The position numbers were made by a program, and so were the translations under genes. From JACKJP01 sp050249695 (GTDB lineage: Bacteria > Pseudomonadota > Alphaproteobacteria > Rhizobiales > Tepidamorphaceae), in assembly GCA_050249695.1 (NCBI GenBank), contig JBFWQA010000001.1:496001-560000 (forward strand): a DNA stretch of 64,000 bases, given 5' to 3'. A model generated the notes under the pieces. It searched no databases. It was not told where the DNA came from and worked only from the letters and a program-made list of their open reading frames with translations. This document shows positions 36,687 through 45,816 of this stretch, piece by piece. Numbering within the stretch: position 1 is the stretch's first letter; each line of letters begins with the position of its first letter.

Positions 36687-36802
36687 AGCTGTTATGCCGC
36701 GCCGACGAGATCGGCAATGCCGCACGCTGCCCCGTAGCCAGGTACCGGTGGCGAAGTCGGAAACGTTCTCCGACCGGCCGCGTCGAAATGTGAGTGGTTA
36801 CC

Positions 36803-37519
36803 ATGAGGTCGGGTGGTTACAGGCAGAATCCGCCGCGGCATACTTGTCACGTGTGCGGCAAACTTTTCCCGGATCGCGAGCTGCGGCCGTGGATTTCGAT
36901 CCGTCCTAGCGTCTCCAGGCTGATTGACCGCGACCGTCCGGGCTGGAGCGAAGGCAAGTTCATTTGCCGCGACGACGCCGGCGTTTACCGCCGCCGCTAT
37001 GTCGAAGAACTTCTCGCCGACGAACGTGGCGAGTTGCGCGATCTGGATCGGCAGGTGCTGGAGAGCCTTCAAAGCGGCGAGCCGATATCGCGCGCCCCGT
37101 CGCTCGTTCTTGACGCGCGTGCCACCTTCGGCGAACGCATGGCCGACCGTGTCGCCTCTTTTGGCGGCTCGTGGACATTCATCATCCTGTTTGTCGTGAC
37201 GATGGGCCTGTGGATGGCTCTCAACGTGACCGGCTGGCTGTTCGGGCCGTTCGACCCTTACCCTTTCATATTGCTCAATCTCGCCCTTTCCTGTCTGGCT
37301 GCGATGCAGGCGCCCGTCATCATGATGAGCCAGCATCGGCAGGAGGTGAAAGACCGGCTGCGCGCGGAGAACGACTATCAGATCAATCTGAAGGCGGAGC
37401 TTGAAATCCGCCAATTGCACGAGAAGATCGATCATCAGCTCGCCCGCCAGTGGGAACGGCTGGCCGAGATGCAGCAGATTCAGATCGAATTGCTTGAAGA
37501 GCGCGCAGGTGACACCTAG
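36803..37519 (+). CDS. DUF1003 membrane protein with N-terminal Cys motif
   Basis: A 238-residue protein. The N-terminus has CHVCGK and, about 40 residues later, FICRDD, suggesting a small metal-binding or redox element. The DUF1003 core has two membrane helices at about 115-160 (TFIILFVVTMGLWMALNV and PFILLNLALSCLAAMQAPVIMMSQ), the diagnostic pair joined by FGPFDPYPF. A long charged C-terminal helix (QEVKDRLRAENDYQINLKAELEIRQLHEKIDHQL) probably forms a coiled coil. Function is unknown. The start could also be a GTG at 36794. No operon partner; mprF follows 251 bp downstream. Confidence 0.85.
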   Translation: MRSGGYRQNPPRHTCHVCGKLFPDRELRPWISIRPSVSRLIDRDRPGWSEGKFICRDDAGVYRRRYVEELLADERGELRDLDRQVLESLQSGEPISRAPSLVLDARATFGERMADRVASFGGSWTFIILFVVTMGLWMALNVTGWLFGPFDPYPFILLNLALSCLAAMQAPVIMMSQHRQEVKDRLRAENDYQINLKAELEIRQLHEKIDHQLARQWERLAEMQQIQIELLEERAGDT

Positions 37520-37770
37520 GGTCAGGACCAATTAATGTCAGGCCTTCCGCGCGAACGAAATTGCCCGGTGAAGGCGTCGCGAAGATTTGAAAATGCCGCC
37601 CTCCAGCAAATCTTTTCGCCGCCAGAGTGGACAATTTACACCATATCCCGATGTGACGCGGCGGATTTTCGCTCCGGATGCGTTGCGGGCCGCTTGCGGT
37701 GGAGAGCACCACGGTGCGATCCGCGCCTGTTCGGAACGAAAATCCGTCTCGCGCCAAGCCCGAAACCTTT

Positions 37771-40365
37771 ATGAGCACACAAATTAGTCCCCGGCTGGGC
37801 CCTTTCGGACCGGCCATGTCCTATCTGCGCCACCCCGCCTTCGGCGCGGCGCTCGCCCTTGTGTTCATCGTGGCCGCGTTGGCGCTGCTGCACAGCTTCG
37901 TCGGCGATGTCGACTGGCCCCATATCAAACAGGACATGTCGGCATTGCCCTGGCGCGATGTCGCTCTGGCAATCGGCTGCACGGCTGCGAGCTTCACCGC
38001 CCTCTCGCTGTTCGACGTGACCGCGGTGGAAACCATCGCGCCGGGCAGGATATCGCGGTGGGTTGCCGCCATCGCCGGTGCGAGCGGCTTTGCGATTTCC
38101 AATCTGATCGGCTTTTCCTGGCTTTCTGGCGGCGCGCTGCGGATGCGGATATATGCCGGCCTGGGTCTCGATTTTGTGTCGGTGACGAAGATCATCGCTT
38201 CAGCTTGGCTGCCGTTCTGGATGGGGCTCCCGCTGGTCACGGGCGTGGCGCTGCTGCTCAATCCCTCCGACATGCTCTCGGTGCTCGTTCCTCCCGGTTT
38301 CCAGCGGATGGCGGGCGCAATACTGCTGACGGTGCTTGGCGGCTTCCTTGTCTGGCTGGCGCGGCGTGAACGGACGCTGCGGCTTGGCGGCCTCGCCATT
38401 CGCCTCCCCACGCCACGCATCGCCCTTGTCCAGATGGCGGCGTATTGCGCGGACATAGTGGTCTCGGCGCTGGTGCTCTATGTATTGCTGCCATCAGACC
38501 TTGCGAGCGACCCGAGCTACTTCCTGTTTGCTTATATCGCCGCCATCACCATCGGGTTGGTCAGTCATTCGCCGGGCGGCGTCGGCGTTTTCGAGGCGAC
38601 GATGGTCGCCGCCCTCGGCGCGGGCGGTCGCTCCGACATATTCGCCGCGCTTGCCCTTTATCGTATCATTTATAACCTGCTGCCCTTCCTGCTCGCCACC
38701 GTGTCTCTGGCAGGCGTCTATACTTGGCTCCGGCGGCGCGAAGTGCGCAAGCTTTCCGGCTTTGCCTACAGGCTGGTACAGCCGCTCGTCCCGCCGGTCG
38801 CCGGGACGATGGTTCTGATCGCGGGAAGCATGCTCATCCTCTCCGGCAATCTGCCCGCCGAAGCCGACCGGCTTGGCATTCTCAACGATTTGCTGCCCCT
38901 TCCGTTCATCGAAGTCTCTCACCTCATTGGATCCGTCGCGGGGCTGTTGCTGCTGATCGTCGCGCGCGGGCTTTACCGCAAGCAACGTCAGGCATGGAAC
39001 ATGGCCGCGCTGCTTCTGCTGGCCGGCTTCTTCGCCTCGCTCGCCAAGGGGCTGGACTGGGAAGAGGCGGTCGCGGCGCTCACCGTGCTGGGAATGCTGG
39101 CGATCTTCAGGCCCGCCTTCTACCGCGGTTCGGCGCTGCCGGTGTTTCATCTGACCTGGCGTTGGGCAATCGGTATCGTCATCCTCCTGGCGATGCTCAC
39201 CTGGATTGGCATATTCGCCTACTCGCAAGTGCCCTACAGGAACGAGCTTTGGTGGCAGTTTGCACTGGATGCCAACGCCTCGCGTTTCCTGCGAACGGCG
39301 CTTGCTGTTCCGGTCATCCTTGCCGCCGTCCTTATCAATTCCCTGATCAACGCCACCAGCCGTGCGCTGGCCGCCGAACCCGTCCCCGATCGTGTCCGCG
39401 AACTGCTTGCCGCATCGCCGAATTCGGAAGCCAATATCGCGCTCAGCGGTGATAAGCGATTCCTGATTTCCAAAGATGGCGAGGCATTCCTCTGCTATGC
39501 GGACACGGGCCGCACCTTCGTCGCCAAGGGCGACCCGGTCGGCAACCGGCGGAGCGGCGAGCGGCTCATTTGGAACCTGCTGGAACTGGCCGACAAGATG
39601 GGCCGGCGCTGCGCCTACTACGGCGTCTCGTCGGAATATCTCTCGGCCTATCTTGAGATGGGGCATACCGTATTGAAGATCGGAGAAGTCGCGCGGGTCG
39701 ATTTGGGCAAGTTCGATCTGGAAGGATCGAAGAAGAAGGATTTCCGCTATGCCGAGAAGCGGGCAAGGCGTGACGGCTTCGTCTTCGAGGTCGTCGAGGC
39801 CGCGCATGTCCCGGCGATATTGCCCGAACTGAGGCGCGTTTCCGATGCCTGGCTTGCGTCGAAGCAGGGCGACGAAAAATCCTTTGCGGTCGGCGCCTTC
39901 AGGGAAGCGTATTTGGTCAATTTCGACCATGCGGTGCTGCGCCAGGCCGCCACCGGCAGGATCGTCGCATTCGCCAATCTTTGGAAGGGAGCCGGTCTGG
40001 CTGAACTCTCCACCGATCTCATGCGTCATGATCCGGCAGCGCCGGGCTTCGTCATGGACGCGCTCTTCGCCGAGCTCCTGCTCTGGGCTCGGGACCGAGG
40101 CTACCGTTGGTTCTCGTTGGGCGCTGCACCGTTCTCAGGCATGGAACAGCACTATCTTGTAGGTTGGTGGAGTCGTCTGGCGAACCTTATCTACCGGCAC
40201 GGCAACCGGTTCTACCGCTTCGGCGGCCTGCGCGAATTCAAGGACAAGTTCGATCCGGTCTGGACGGCGAACTTCCTGGCCGTGCCCGGCGGCCTGAGCG
40301 CGCCGCAGATTCTTTATGAAATCAACGTTCTGATCTCGGGCGGTATTCGCGGCCTGATGAGATAG
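37771..40365 (+). CDS. mprF: Aminoacyl-phosphatidylglycerol synthase/flippase MprF (LpiA)
   Basis: Transfers an amino acid, typically lysine, from tRNA to phosphatidylglycerol and flips the product, lowering the negative charge of the membrane and giving resistance to cationic peptides and acid. From the ATG at 37771 it is 864 residues: an N-terminal multi-helix flippase region (about 30-540) and a C-terminal DUF2156 synthase domain of GNAT fold (about 560-850; DKRFLISKDGEAFLCYADTGRTFVAKGDPVG... YRWFSLGAAPFSG). Lysine versus alanine specificity cannot be read here. The next gene, acvB, which encodes the matching hydrolase, is on the opposite strand with only 11 bp between stops. Confidence 0.93.
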   Translation: MSTQISPRLGPFGPAMSYLRHPAFGAALALVFIVAALALLHSFVGDVDWPHIKQDMSALPWRDVALAIGCTAASFTALSLFDVTAVETIAPGRISRWVAAIAGASGFAISNLIGFSWLSGGALRMRIYAGLGLDFVSVTKIIASAWLPFWMGLPLVTGVALLLNPSDMLSVLVPPGFQRMAGAILLTVLGGFLVWLARRERTLRLGGLAIRLPTPRIALVQMAAYCADIVVSALVLYVLLPSDLASDPSYFLFAYIAAITIGLVSHSPGGVGVFEATMVAALGAGGRSDIFAALALYRIIYNLLPFLLATVSLAGVYTWLRRREVRKLSGFAYRLVQPLVPPVAGTMVLIAGSMLILSGNLPAEADRLGILNDLLPLPFIEVSHLIGSVAGLLLLIVARGLYRKQRQAWNMAALLLLAGFFASLAKGLDWEEAVAALTVLGMLAIFRPAFYRGSALPVFHLTWRWAIGIVILLAMLTWIGIFAYSQVPYRNELWWQFALDANASRFLRTALAVPVILAAVLINSLINATSRALAAEPVPDRVRELLAASPNSEANIALSGDKRFLISKDGEAFLCYADTGRTFVAKGDPVGNRRSGERLIWNLLELADKMGRRCAYYGVSSEYLSAYLEMGHTVLKIGEVARVDLGKFDLEGSKKKDFRYAEKRARRDGFVFEVVEAAHVPAILPELRRVSDAWLASKQGDEKSFAVGAFREAYLVNFDHAVLRQAATGRIVAFANLWKGAGLAELSTDLMRHDPAAPGFVMDALFAELLLWARDRGYRWFSLGAAPFSGMEQHYLVGWWSRLANLIYRHGNRFYRFGGLREFKDKFDPVWTANFLAVPGGLSAPQILYEINVLISGGIRGLMR

Positions 40366-40376
40366 GTTCGCCTCGG

Positions 40377-41738
40377 CTATGGAGTGCCGAAACGTTCTAT
40401 CGTTCTTGCCAATCGTTCATAATCGCCGTCGAAATGATGCCCGCCGTCGAGCGCCAGAACATTTGTCTTGCTCAGCGCAGGGGAGGTGCAGGCGGAATCA
40501 TCCTCATCCTTACCATATAGACAGTGCACCTTTCCGGCCGGCAGCTTCGCAACGGCATCCACGACGTCATGATCGCCTGATTGCAGCCCAAGCCAGCCGG
40601 TCACGGAAATCGAAAAGCCGGTGCTCGTCTCAGGCGACAGCAGGACGATGGCTCTGACGGAGGATTGGATGCCGGCCGGCAGATACTGCCAGGCAAATGG
40701 CAATGTGTCGGCGCCGAACGAGTAGCCGACAAGCGTCGTGTCGTGCAGATCCCAGCGTGCCAGATAGCGGGCGACGATACGTGCGAGATCCGCCCCGAAC
40801 TGTTTGGGATCCTTTTCCGACCAGAAATAGCGCAGCGTATCCAGCCCAACGACGCCATAGCCATCGCTGGCCATTTTCTCGCCGATTTCCTTGTCGATGT
40901 CGCGCCATCCGCCATCGCCCGACCAGATAACCGCCAACCCTTTGGGTACGCCTGCCGGCTCAATGACCGTCAGCGGAAGGCCGTCGGTCTGGCTTGCGTC
41001 GTCCCGCGCCATTTCCAGCGCCGCGTTGACCGTTTCCTCGATCCAGTCGGGCGACACCGTCGCCGTGGCCTCCGGCCGCGCGACCGCGATCGCGTCGGCA
41101 TCGGGGTTGGTCGCGGCGCTGATGAAGCGCGCCGGGCTGACCAGCGGCTTGTCAGCGCCGTACGAAAATCCGCCGTCATTCGCAAGCGGCGTTGCTTGTG
41201 CGCCGGGGCAGAAAGGAAGTCGGGTCTTCAGCGCATTTGCAAACCGGATCGAAATGCCGCCGGCAAACGTGTTGAACGGAACCTGCGCCAGCGCCGCATA
41301 GGCCATCGTCGCGGCCTCGCCGACGCCGATGACGACCGGTCGCAGATAGGTCGAAGTTCCCGATGTCTTCAAAGCCTGCTGCGCAAGGTCCGCAAGTTCC
41401 CCATCCAGATAGAGACATTCGCCGTTGTCGGCATTCAGGGCTTTGCGGTAGGCATCGAGATCGATTTGCAGGACCACGCTCCCGCCTGCGAGCAACCGTT
41501 CCTGCAAAGTCTGTCGCTCGCCTTCGCCGACATCGCTGCCGGAAATCACTATGCTCAGCGCTTGGGCCACGCCCGACGGCTTGGCCAGAGGAATGCCGGC
41601 CAGACGCCCCGCAGCCACCGAGACAGGGAGGCTCGCAATGGCTGCATGCGCACCGCCTGCCCACATCGCAAATATGAGAATAAGGGCAAACATCCAGTCG
41701 GTCGGCGCTGCCCCGTGAAGACGCGCAAGTCTTATCAT
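40377..41738 (-). CDS. acvB: AcvB/VirJ family lysyl-phosphatidylglycerol hydrolase
   Basis: A periplasmic serine hydrolase that in Agrobacterium removes lysine from lysyl-PG and is needed for virulence. From the ATG at 41738 it is 453 residues; a TTG at 41753 is an alternative start. It has a signal peptide ending near AGGAHA. The C-terminal VirJ domain has the nucleophile elbow GYSFGAD (338-344, Ser340), SGDGGWRDID (273-282) and the catalytic-His region GGHHFDGDY (432-440). The N-terminal half looks like a degenerate copy of the same fold, with GVGEA where a nucleophile elbow would be. In rhizobia acvB usually follows mprF/lpiA in one operon; here the genes face each other. Confidence 0.9.
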   Translation of the reverse strand: MIRLARLHGAAPTDWMFALILIFAMWAGGAHAAIASLPVSVAAGRLAGIPLAKPSGVAQALSIVISGSDVGEGERQTLQERLLAGGSVVLQIDLDAYRKALNADNGECLYLDGELADLAQQALKTSGTSTYLRPVVIGVGEAATMAYAALAQVPFNTFAGGISIRFANALKTRLPFCPGAQATPLANDGGFSYGADKPLVSPARFISAATNPDADAIAVARPEATATVSPDWIEETVNAALEMARDDASQTDGLPLTVIEPAGVPKGLAVIWSGDGGWRDIDKEIGEKMASDGYGVVGLDTLRYFWSEKDPKQFGADLARIVARYLARWDLHDTTLVGYSFGADTLPFAWQYLPAGIQSSVRAIVLLSPETSTGFSISVTGWLGLQSGDHDVVDAVAKLPAGKVHCLYGKDEDDSACTSPALSKTNVLALDGGHHFDGDYERLARTIERFGTP

Positions 41739-41978
41739 GTGTCGCCGGCTCAAGATTGACGCGCCGGCGTCTCTCTGCGCCGGCGCCCGGATTGGAGTTC
41801 AGGCTTGTGGCAAATTTGCGATAGCCGGCGCAGCCGGACCGGTCATGGAAACCGGATTGAGTTTCGCGGCGTGCTTGTCTATAAGCCCGCCATCCCTGCG
41901 GCGCCGAAAAGCGCCGCATTTCGTTTATTCATTGCGGCATCGAAACCCGAGACATTTCCAAAGGAAGGACGCATCGTC

Positions 41979-42401
41979 ATGGCCACCGAGCGCACCCTGT
42001 CGATCATCAAGCCCGACGCCACCGCCCGCAACATCACCGGCAAGATCATCGCCAAGCTTGAGGACGCGGGTCTTCGCGTCGTCGCCCAGAAGCGCACCAA
42101 ATGGTCGCGCAGCGACGCGGAAGCCTTCTACGCCGTCCACCGCGAGCGTCCGTTCTTCGACGACCTCGTCGCCTTCATGACATCCGGCCCGATCGTCATC
42201 CAGGTGCTCGAAGGCGAGGATGCCGTTGCCACCAACCGCAAGGTGATGGGCGCGACCAATCCGGCCGATGCCGAGGCCGGCACGATCCGCAAGGAGTTTG
42301 CGGAGAATATCGAGCGCAATTCCGTGCATGGCTCCGACAGCACGGAAAACGCGGCCAAGGAAATCGCCTTGTGTTTCAAGGCCGGAGAGATCGTCGGCTG
42401 A
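41979..42401 (+). CDS. ndk: Nucleoside diphosphate kinase
   Basis: A 140-residue enzyme that balances nucleoside triphosphate pools through a phospho-His intermediate. The active-site signature NSVHGSDS has His117, and the start MATERTLSIIKPDATARN is typical. The ATG at 41979 has AAGGAAGG about 8 bp upstream; in-frame sequence further upstream is not part of the protein. A strong terminator follows 29 bp after the stop, so this is probably a single-gene unit. Confidence 0.97.
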   Translation: MATERTLSIIKPDATARNITGKIIAKLEDAGLRVVAQKRTKWSRSDAEAFYAVHRERPFFDDLVAFMTSGPIVIQVLEGEDAVATNRKVMGATNPADAEAGTIRKEFAENIERNSVHGSDSTENAAKEIALCFKAGEIVG

Positions 42402-42430
42402 ATCATTTTGGCAAGAAGCGAGAATATCGG

Positions 42431-42457
42431 CGCGGGGCCTTCGGGCCCCGCGTTTTC
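42431..42457 (+). terminator. Rho-independent terminator of ndk
   Basis: CGCGGGGCC (42431-42439) and GGCCCCGCG (42444-42452) form a perfect 9-bp GC stem closed by the very stable TTCG tetraloop and followed by TTTTCGTT. It is oriented to end ndk transcription and lies just before the stop of the convergent sulfotransferase gene. Confidence 0.9.
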
Positions 42458-42459
42458 GT

Positions 42460-43536
42460 TCATGCTTTCGAATAGCCGAAATGATCGAAATACCAAGGTG
42501 CGCTGGCTGCGATCGCCGCCCTCAGTTCCGGGTCGCCCGCCAGCGAACGCGGCTTGTGATCGCCTCCAGCCGCGATGCGGGCCGTGATCTGCGGCAATGA
42601 GCGCTGGTCTTCCTCCATGCGCCATCCGAGCCAGCGGTAGATTCCGCGCAGCGTCTCCAGCGGCTCGGCGCGCAGATCGGCAAAGTTGATCTCCTTCAGG
42701 CGGTCCGCCGGGATGAGCGCGCGGGTTCGCCTGTATTTCTCGTATACCGCCGTGAAATCGCCGACCGCGCGGCCCTCGAATGCGGCACGCGCCGCATCGT
42801 CGGGCCCGCCCGTTACCGACAGGTCGGCGGCCAGCGCCGGCATGAAACGCCGGTACGAACGGATGATCTCCTCCGGATCGCGCGAGATGTGGATGAATCG
42901 CGCGTCGGGAAACGCGCCGAGCAGGTCGTCGACACGTGCCGTGTGCCCCGGCGATTTGAGGACGATCCGGCTTTCCGGCCGTTCCTTGTAAGTCCAGCAG
43001 TTCTGCACGAATTCCCGCAGCACCGATTGCCACTTGGTGCGCGCCTCGGGCGAAAGGCCGTCCATCGTCAGCGCGGACGGATCGGCCGGCAGCGTGCCGG
43101 GAAAGCCGAACCACCAGTAAGGACTGGGCTCGCCCAGCATCATCAGCGCGAATTCATCCTCCTGCGCCGACTGCCAGCCGACATTGATCCCGTCGCCGGA
43201 ACGTATGTCGGCCATATCGGCGAAATACTTGCGCAGCCCCCCACCGAACATCTTGAAGAATTGCGGGAAAATGCAGTTCGCCGTCGTCGGCACCATCACC
43301 TTGACGTCCTGTTGCAGCAATTCGTGCAGATAGGTCGTTCCGGAGCGCCAGAATCCAAGGATGAAGACCGGAGCCGGCATCGCCGGCACCTCGCGCCGGC
43401 GCCGCCCGCGCGCCATGTTGGCGCGCCCTTGCGCGGCAAGCCCCGACGCGATCAGCGAGGAAAGGGCGATGCCCGCCGCATGCGGCCAGCGCCGCGCCGG
43501 GATCAGCGCGCGATTGGCCCACAGCCGGGGGATCAT
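42460..43536 (-). CDS. Sulfotransferase family protein (PAPS-dependent)
   Basis: A soluble sulfotransferase-fold protein of 358 residues from the ATG at 43536; a TTG at 43575 would add 13. The 5'-phosphosulfate loop reads GFWRSGTTYLHE (61-72), and the 3'-phosphate-binding region reads FIHISRDPEEIIRSYRRF (about 204-221). The first 40 residues are mildly hydrophobic and might associate with membrane. The acceptor is unknown; bacterial homologues sulfate glycans, lipids or small molecules. No PAPS-synthesis genes are nearby. It is divergent from the molybdoenzyme gene and convergent with ndk. Confidence 0.85.
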   Translation of the reverse strand: MIPRLWANRALIPARRWPHAAGIALSSLIASGLAAQGRANMARGRRRREVPAMPAPVFILGFWRSGTTYLHELLQQDVKVMVPTTANCIFPQFFKMFGGGLRKYFADMADIRSGDGINVGWQSAQEDEFALMMLGEPSPYWWFGFPGTLPADPSALTMDGLSPEARTKWQSVLREFVQNCWTYKERPESRIVLKSPGHTARVDDLLGAFPDARFIHISRDPEEIIRSYRRFMPALAADLSVTGGPDDAARAAFEGRAVGDFTAVYEKYRRTRALIPADRLKEINFADLRAEPLETLRGIYRWLGWRMEEDQRSLPQITARIAAGGDHKPRSLAGDPELRAAIAASAPWYFDHFGYSKA

Positions 43537-43693
43537 CGTTTCGCCAGGGCAGAAGTGCCAGATCGTGTTGAACAAGAGCGCATGCCCCGAGCGGTCAAAC
43601 CCCGTACGAACCTATGCATCGCCCGGCCACGGCTTTTCAAGCCCGCCATGGCGCAATAGTGTCTGCCGCGAACACCAGCGAAAGTCATTTGCC

Positions 43694-45778
43694 ATGAACA
43701 AGGCCGCCAGCCAGACGATCGGCTACAGCGCTTGCCCGCATGACTGCCCCTCGACCTGCGCCCTTGAGGTCGAGATCGAGGCAGGGCGCGTCGGCCGTCT
43801 GCGCGGGGCTCGCGACAATGCCTATACGGCAGGGGTCATCTGCGCCAAGGTTGCCCGCTATGCGGAGCGCCTTGGCGATCCGGCGCGGCTTCTGTCGCCG
43901 TTGCGCCGCATCGGGTCGAAGGGCAGCGGTGAATTCGCCCCCGTTTCATGGGACGATGCGCTGGATATCGTCGCAGACGCGTTTCTCAAGGCCGAGCAGC
44001 GGCACGGTGCGCAGGCGGTGTGGCCCTATTTCTACGCCGGCACGATGGGACTCGTGCAGCGCGACGGCATCAACCGGCTGCGCCATGCGAAAGCCTATTC
44101 GGGCCAGTTCGACACGATCTGCACCAACATGGCCTGGACCGGCTACATCGCCGGCACCGGCAGGCTCGCCGGTCCCGACCCGCGCGAGATCGCAAAGTCC
44201 GATCTCGTCGTCATCTGGGGCACCAACGCGGTTGCCACGCAAGTCAATGTGATGAGCCATGCGGTGAAGGCCCGCAAGACGCGCGGCGCGCGGATCGTCG
44301 CCGTCGACATCTACATGAACGAGACAATGCGGCAGGCGGACCTCGCGCTCTGCCTGAAACCCGGCACAGACGGCGCGCTGGCCTGCGCGGTGATGCATAT
44401 CCTGTTCAGGGACGGCAAGGCCGACCGGGCGTACATGGCCCGCTTCGCCGACTGTCCTGATGAACTGGAAGCGCATCTGAGGACGCGCGGGCCCGAATGG
44501 GCATCGGCCATTACCGGTCTTTCGGTCGAGGAGATCGAAACCTTCGCGCGTTGGATCGGCGAGACGCCACGGACCTTCTTCCGCCTCGGATACGGCTTCA
44601 CCCGCAGCCGCAACGGCGCGCACAACATGCATGCCGCGTCCTGCATCGCCACCGTCGCCGGCAGTTGGCAGCACGAGGGCGGCGGCGCATTTCACAACAA
44701 CGGCGCGATCTACCACCTCGATTACACGATGGTCATGGGCCTCGACGTGGCCGATCACTCGGTGCGCCAGCTCGACCAGTCGCGCATCGGTGCGATTCTC
44801 GAGGGTGATGAAGACGCCCTGCATGGCGGCCCGCCGGTCACGGCCATGCTGATCCAGAACACCAACCCGGTGTCGGTGGCGCCTGAACAGGAGCGCGTGA
44901 AACGAGGCTTCGCCAGAGACGATCTTTTCGTCTGCGTGCACGAGCATTTCCTGACCGACACCGCTCGCATGGCCGATATCGTGCTGCCGGCGACCATGTT
45001 TCTCGAGCATGACGACATCTACAAGGGCGGCGGGCATCAATATCTCCAGTTCGGGCCGAAGCTGGTGGAAGCGCCTGGCGAGGCGCGTTCCAATCACGAC
45101 GTCAACAGCGCGCTGGCGCGGCGTCTCGGCGCGGAACACCCCGGCTTCGACATGACGCCGCGCGAGCACATCGACTGGATGCTCCGAAAATCGGGCTGGG
45201 GCGGCTTGGATGCGCTGGAGGGCGGGCGATGGATCGATTGCCAGCCCCCTTTTGAGCAGGCGCATTATCTCGGCGGGTTCGGATATCCCGACGGACGTTT
45301 CCGGTTCAAGCCGGATTGGACGAAAGTTCCCGCGCCCAATGACGGGCCGATGGGGCCGCACCGGGCGATTCCGGCCCTGCCGGACCATTGGCCGGTCATC
45401 GAGGAAGGCGACGCGGTCCACCCGTTCCGCCTCGCGACCCCGCCTGCCCATTCTTTCCTCAATTCCAGCTTTACCCAGAGCGCCACCGGGAGAAGTCGGG
45501 AAATCCGCCCCGAAGTTCTCGTGAATTCGGCGGATGCGGCCGAGTTGGGTATTGCCGACGGTCAACGGGTTCGGCTAGGAAATCAGCGTGGAACGGTGAC
45601 GCTTCACGCTAGGGTATTCGACGGATTGCGCAGGGGGGTTCTCGTGTCGGAAGGCATCTGGCCCAACAGCGCCTTTGCCGACGGACGCGGGATCAACACC
45701 CTCACGGGCGCCGATCCGGTGGCGCCCTATGGCGGTGCGGCGTTTCACGACAACCGGGTCTGGATCAGGCCCGTTTGA
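43694..45778 (+). CDS. Molybdopterin oxidoreductase of the DMSO-reductase family
   Basis: A 694-residue enzyme from the ATG at 43694; longer in-frame sequence upstream is not conserved. The N-terminal [4Fe-4S] site is Cys14, Cys18, Cys22 and Cys50 (CPHDCPSTC ... GVICAK). The molybdopterin domains follow (WDDALDIVADAF, IWGTNAVATQVN, QNTNPVSVAPEQ, DIVLPATMFLEHDD), and a C-terminal dinucleotide-binding domain (VLVNSADAAELGIADGQRVRLGNQRGTV) ends the protein. There is no Tat signal, so it is cytoplasmic. No electron-transfer or membrane-anchor subunit genes flank it. The substrate is unknown; such orphan enzymes are often annotated as BisC-like S- or N-oxide reductases, but that is not shown. Confidence 0.88.
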   Translation: MNKAASQTIGYSACPHDCPSTCALEVEIEAGRVGRLRGARDNAYTAGVICAKVARYAERLGDPARLLSPLRRIGSKGSGEFAPVSWDDALDIVADAFLKAEQRHGAQAVWPYFYAGTMGLVQRDGINRLRHAKAYSGQFDTICTNMAWTGYIAGTGRLAGPDPREIAKSDLVVIWGTNAVATQVNVMSHAVKARKTRGARIVAVDIYMNETMRQADLALCLKPGTDGALACAVMHILFRDGKADRAYMARFADCPDELEAHLRTRGPEWASAITGLSVEEIETFARWIGETPRTFFRLGYGFTRSRNGAHNMHAASCIATVAGSWQHEGGGAFHNNGAIYHLDYTMVMGLDVADHSVRQLDQSRIGAILEGDEDALHGGPPVTAMLIQNTNPVSVAPEQERVKRGFARDDLFVCVHEHFLTDTARMADIVLPATMFLEHDDIYKGGGHQYLQFGPKLVEAPGEARSNHDVNSALARRLGAEHPGFDMTPREHIDWMLRKSGWGGLDALEGGRWIDCQPPFEQAHYLGGFGYPDGRFRFKPDWTKVPAPNDGPMGPHRAIPALPDHWPVIEEGDAVHPFRLATPPAHSFLNSSFTQSATGRSREIRPEVLVNSADAAELGIADGQRVRLGNQRGTVTLHARVFDGLRRGVLVSEGIWPNSAFADGRGINTLTGADPVAPYGGAAFHDNRVWIRPV

Positions 45779-45816
45779 ACCAGGACGGATTCGTTTTTTG
45801 CGGCTATCAGGAGGCC

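Larger units (their letters stand above)
36436..36793. other. Divergent intergenic region between katG and the DUF1003 gene
   Basis: This 358-bp interval shows no gene. Open frames on both strands have no ribosome sites or recognisable domains and look like GC shadows. The katG side has AGGGAGAG just before the start and the dyad at 36509-36527; no clear -35/-10 was found for katG. On the other side there is a candidate promoter at 36657-36686. Confidence 0.55.

Noticed and set aside
36463..36909. Small open frames in the katG-DUF1003 gap
   Set aside because: They overlap in several frames on both strands, have no ribosome site, and their translations are Arg/Pro/Gly-rich with no domain.
43946..45565. 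539-codon open frame on the minus strand opposite the molybdoenzyme gene
   Set aside because: No domain, no ribosome site, and fully contained within a gene with clear iron-sulfur and molybdopterin motifs.
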